Shown here one piece after another: positions 62,013 through 64,000 of a stretch of DNA of 64,000 nt. The position numbers and the translations under genes are program-made. Positions within the stretch are counted from its first letter, which is position 1. Every line of letters starts with the position of its first letter. The DNA is taken from contig JAWLGJ010000010.1 of assembly GCA_041685145.1 (NCBI GenBank), positions 1 to 64,000 on the forward strand, in the 5' to 3' direction. The notes under the pieces are model-generated. The model was not told where the DNA came from. It saw only the letters and a list, made by a program, of their open reading frames with translations, and did not search any database. Source of the stretch: JAWLGJ01 sp041685145. GTDB lineage: Bacteria; Pseudomonadota; Alphaproteobacteria; Rhodospirillales; Magnetospirillaceae.

Positions 62013-64000
62013 GTGACATCCGTGACCAAGACGCCTCGTCGCCGGCAGCCGGTCCAGCGGGTGCCGGACATGCCGGGGGGCGACGAACCTTACCGTCGGC
62101 TGGTGGAGCTGGCGCTGGACTTCACCTGCGTCTGCGTGGGGGGCGTGGTGTCGTTCGTCAATCTGGCCGGCCTGCGCTTCCTGGGCGTCGCGGATTCCGC
62201 CCAGGTGGTGGGGCGGCCGCTGCAGGATTGGACCCACGCCGACTACAGCGCCGTCTTCGACGACGGCCTGGGGGTGCTGGCCGAGGAACGCGACCCCCTG
62301 CCGCTGAAATTCGTGCGCGCCGACGGCCGCGTCATCGACGCCGAGGTCAAGGTGATGCCGCTGGACGAAGCCGCCGACGCCTATATGGTCGAGGCGCGCG
62401 ACCTCAGCGAAATCAAACGGGCGGTGGAGGCCCTGCGCGACCGCGAGGAGCGCTTGCAGGGCATCATGGACACGGTCGCCGACGGCATCGTCGCCGCCGA
62501 CGAGACCGGCACGGTGCAGTCCTTCAACCCCGCCGCCGAGCGCATCTTCGGGTATAGCGCCGGCGAGGTGGTGGGGCGCAGCATGAACATGCTGATGAGC
62601 GGCGCCGACGCCAGCGCCCACGACGACCACATCGCCCATTACCTGCGCAGCGGCGAAACCCGCATCATGGGCGTCGGGCGCGAATTGACGGCGCGGCGCA
62701 AGGACGGCACCGCCTTTCCCATCGAACTCAACGTCTCCGAACTGCGGCGCGGCCGCCACCGCCTGTTCATCGGCACCATCCGCGACATCACCCAGCGCAA
62801 GCAGGCCGAGGAGGCGCTGCGGCGCGCCCATGCCGAACTGGAGCAGCGCGTCGAGGAACGCACCCGCGAACTGGCGGTGCTGAGCCGCCAGACGACGCAG
62901 ATCCTCAACTCGGCCAACGAGGGCATCCTCGGCCTCGACGACCGCGCCTGCATCACCTTCGCCAACCCCGCCGCCGCCCGGCTGACGGGCTGGCCGCTGG
63001 AGGAACTGCGCGGCCTGTCGCTGCACACCCTTCTGGGGCGGCCGCGCTCGCGCGAGGGCAGCGCCCTGACCCTGTTCGCGGTGCTGCGTCGCGGTCAGGC
63101 GCAGCGCGACATGGCCTTCCGGCGCCGCGGCGGCGAGAGCTTCCCGGTCGAGTTCGCCGCCGCCCCCATCGCCGAGGACGGCCGCGTGCGCGGGGCGGTG
63201 GTGGTGTTCCGCGACGTCACCGAGCGCCGCCGCGCCGAGGACAAGCTGCGGCTGGCGGCCAAGGTCTTCGAGACCACCGCCGAGGGCATCATCGTCTGCA
63301 ACGGCGACTTTTGCGTCACCGCCGTCAACCCCGCCTTCACCGAGATCACCGGCTACGCCGCCGAGGAGGCGCTGGGCCGCCTGCCGCAGTTCCTGACCGA
63401 GGCCGACGCCGGCCTGCGGGCGGCAATCGAGGAGGCGGTGGAATCGCGCGGCCGCTGGGAGGGCGAGCTGTGGAGCCGGCGCAAGGACGGCCGCAAATGC
63501 GCCGAGCGGCTGGCGGTCAGCAGCGTCTCGGACGCGCCGGGGGCGTCGCGGCAATATGTGGTGGTGTTCAGCGACATCACCCAGCGCAAGATGGACGAGG
63601 AGCGCATCCGCTATCAGGCCAATTACGACGCCCTGACGGCGCTGCCCAACCGCACCCTGTTCCTGGACCGCCTGCAACAGGCCCTGGCGGCGGCGGCGCG
63701 CAGCGGCGAGCGCGTCGGCTTGATGTTCGTCGACCTCGACGGGTTCAAGCTCGTCAACGACACCCTGGGGCACGAGGCCGGCGACGCCCTGCTGCGCGAG
63801 GCGGCGAAGCGCCTGCAGGACTGCGTGCGGGCCGGCGACACGGTGGCGCGGCTGGGCGGCGACGAGTTCACGGTCATCATGCCCAATCTCGGCAGCGCCC
63901 GGAACGCCCCCGCCGTCGCCCAGCGCATCATCCAGAGCCTGTGCCAGCCCTTCCACCTGGAGGACCGCGACGCCTTCGTCTCGGCCTCCATCGGCATCAC
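62013..64000 (+). CDS. PAS(x4)-GGDEF protein, predicted diguanylate cyclase (5' part)
   Basis: Open to the window edge; 662 full codons are visible. Four PAS/PAC modules (about 30-130, 145-265, 300-410, 425-530), with a coiled-coil linker near 270-300 (AELEQRVEERTREL), then a GGDEF domain from about 545: YDALTALPNRTLFLDRL, VDLDGFKLVNDTLGHEAGD and ARLGGDEFTVIMPNL. The active-site GGDEF is intact, so c-di-GMP synthesis is likely. A C-terminal EAL domain is common after this layout and may follow beyond the edge. The start is GTG at 62013 with AAAGGAA about 9 bases upstream; GTG at 62022 is an alternative. No membrane segment. Confidence 0.9.
   Translation, partial: MTSVTKTPRRRQPVQRVPDMPGGDEPYRRLVELALDFTCVCVGGVVSFVNLAGLRFLGVADSAQVVGRPLQDWTHADYSAVFDDGLGVLAEERDPLPLKFVRADGRVIDAEVKVMPLDEAADAYMVEARDLSEIKRAVEALRDREERLQGIMDTVADGIVAADETGTVQSFNPAAERIFGYSAGEVVGRSMNMLMSGADASAHDDHIAHYLRSGETRIMGVGRELTARRKDGTAFPIELNVSELRRGRHRLFIGTIRDITQRKQAEEALRRAHAELEQRVEERTRELAVLSRQTTQILNSANEGILGLDDRACITFANPAAARLTGWPLEELRGLSLHTLLGRPRSREGSALTLFAVLRRGQAQRDMAFRRRGGESFPVEFAAAPIAEDGRVRGAVVVFRDVTERRRAEDKLRLAAKVFETTAEGIIVCNGDFCVTAVNPAFTEITGYAAEEALGRLPQFLTEADAGLRAAIEEAVESRGRWEGELWSRRKDGRKCAERLAVSSVSDAPGASRQYVVVFSDITQRKMDEERIRYQANYDALTALPNRTLFLDRLQQALAAAARSGERVGLMFVDLDGFKLVNDTLGHEAGDALLREAAKRLQDCVRAGDTVARLGGDEFTVIMPNLGSARNAPAVAQRIIQSLCQPFHLEDRDAFVSASIGI

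Overview
The window is very GC-rich, densely packed chromosomal DNA from an alphaproteobacterium, most likely of the Rhodospirillales type. The grounds are the codon bias, the hemC-hemD-Mic60-hemY block divergent from tsaD, alphaproteobacterial HemY with a C-terminal zinc ribbon, a PilJ/Che3-like chemosensory cluster, and many 4-base ATGA/GTGA start-stop overlaps. The genus assignment is inference. I see no prophage, insertion sequence or CRISPR array.

Layout. 1-7.8 kb: the 3' end of a YbbP-type ABC permease, a Bax-inhibitor-1 membrane protein, a J-domain protein, a PAS4-GGDEF-EAL protein with a degenerate GGDEF site, and acetyl-CoA synthetase. 8-12.1 kb: leftward gpsA-YciI-EVE-Rieske and tsaD, with a rightward NAD-dependent epimerase gene between tsaD and gpsA. 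12.2-16.6 kb: rightward hemC-hemD-Mic60-hemY, then tRNA-Thr(CGT). 16.7-20.7 kb: cobalamin genes cobM, cobK, cbiD and cobA around a DUF4168 gene. 20.7-21 kb: a gene-free stretch with a 49-bp direct repeat and an inverted REP pair.

21-31.8 kb is one leftward operon of eight genes: cheW, cheR-TPR, cheW, an MCP with a PilJ-type sensor, a CheA-CheW-REC hybrid, cheB, and two kinases with N-terminal receivers. Gene content resembles the Pseudomonas Wsp and Rhodospirillum centenum Che3 systems rather than a flagellar system. It has no CheY, CheZ or diguanylate cyclase; phosphoryl flow probably passes to the two receiver-kinases.

32-40.5 kb: a membrane coiled-coil protein, a gap with an orphan leftward terminator, dapF-mtaB-ftsY, a membrane PAS histidine kinase, a PhnN-like kinase, a double cold-shock-domain protein and a 62-residue membrane protein.

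40.7-61.2 kb is the main metabolic feature: eight consecutive rightward genes for alpha-glucan and trehalose metabolism. They encode an extra GH13 domain fused to GlgE, a TreS-maltokinase fusion, GlgB, GlgX, TreZ, MalQ, TreY and GlgP. Trehalose can be turned into branched glucan (TreS, Mak, GlgE, GlgB). Glucan can be debranched, rearranged and returned to trehalose (GlgX, MalQ, TreY, TreZ) or phosphorolysed (GlgP). glgA, glgC and otsAB are absent from the window. The window ends with a leftward Sel1-repeat protein and a truncated PAS-GGDEF gene with an intact GGDEF motif.
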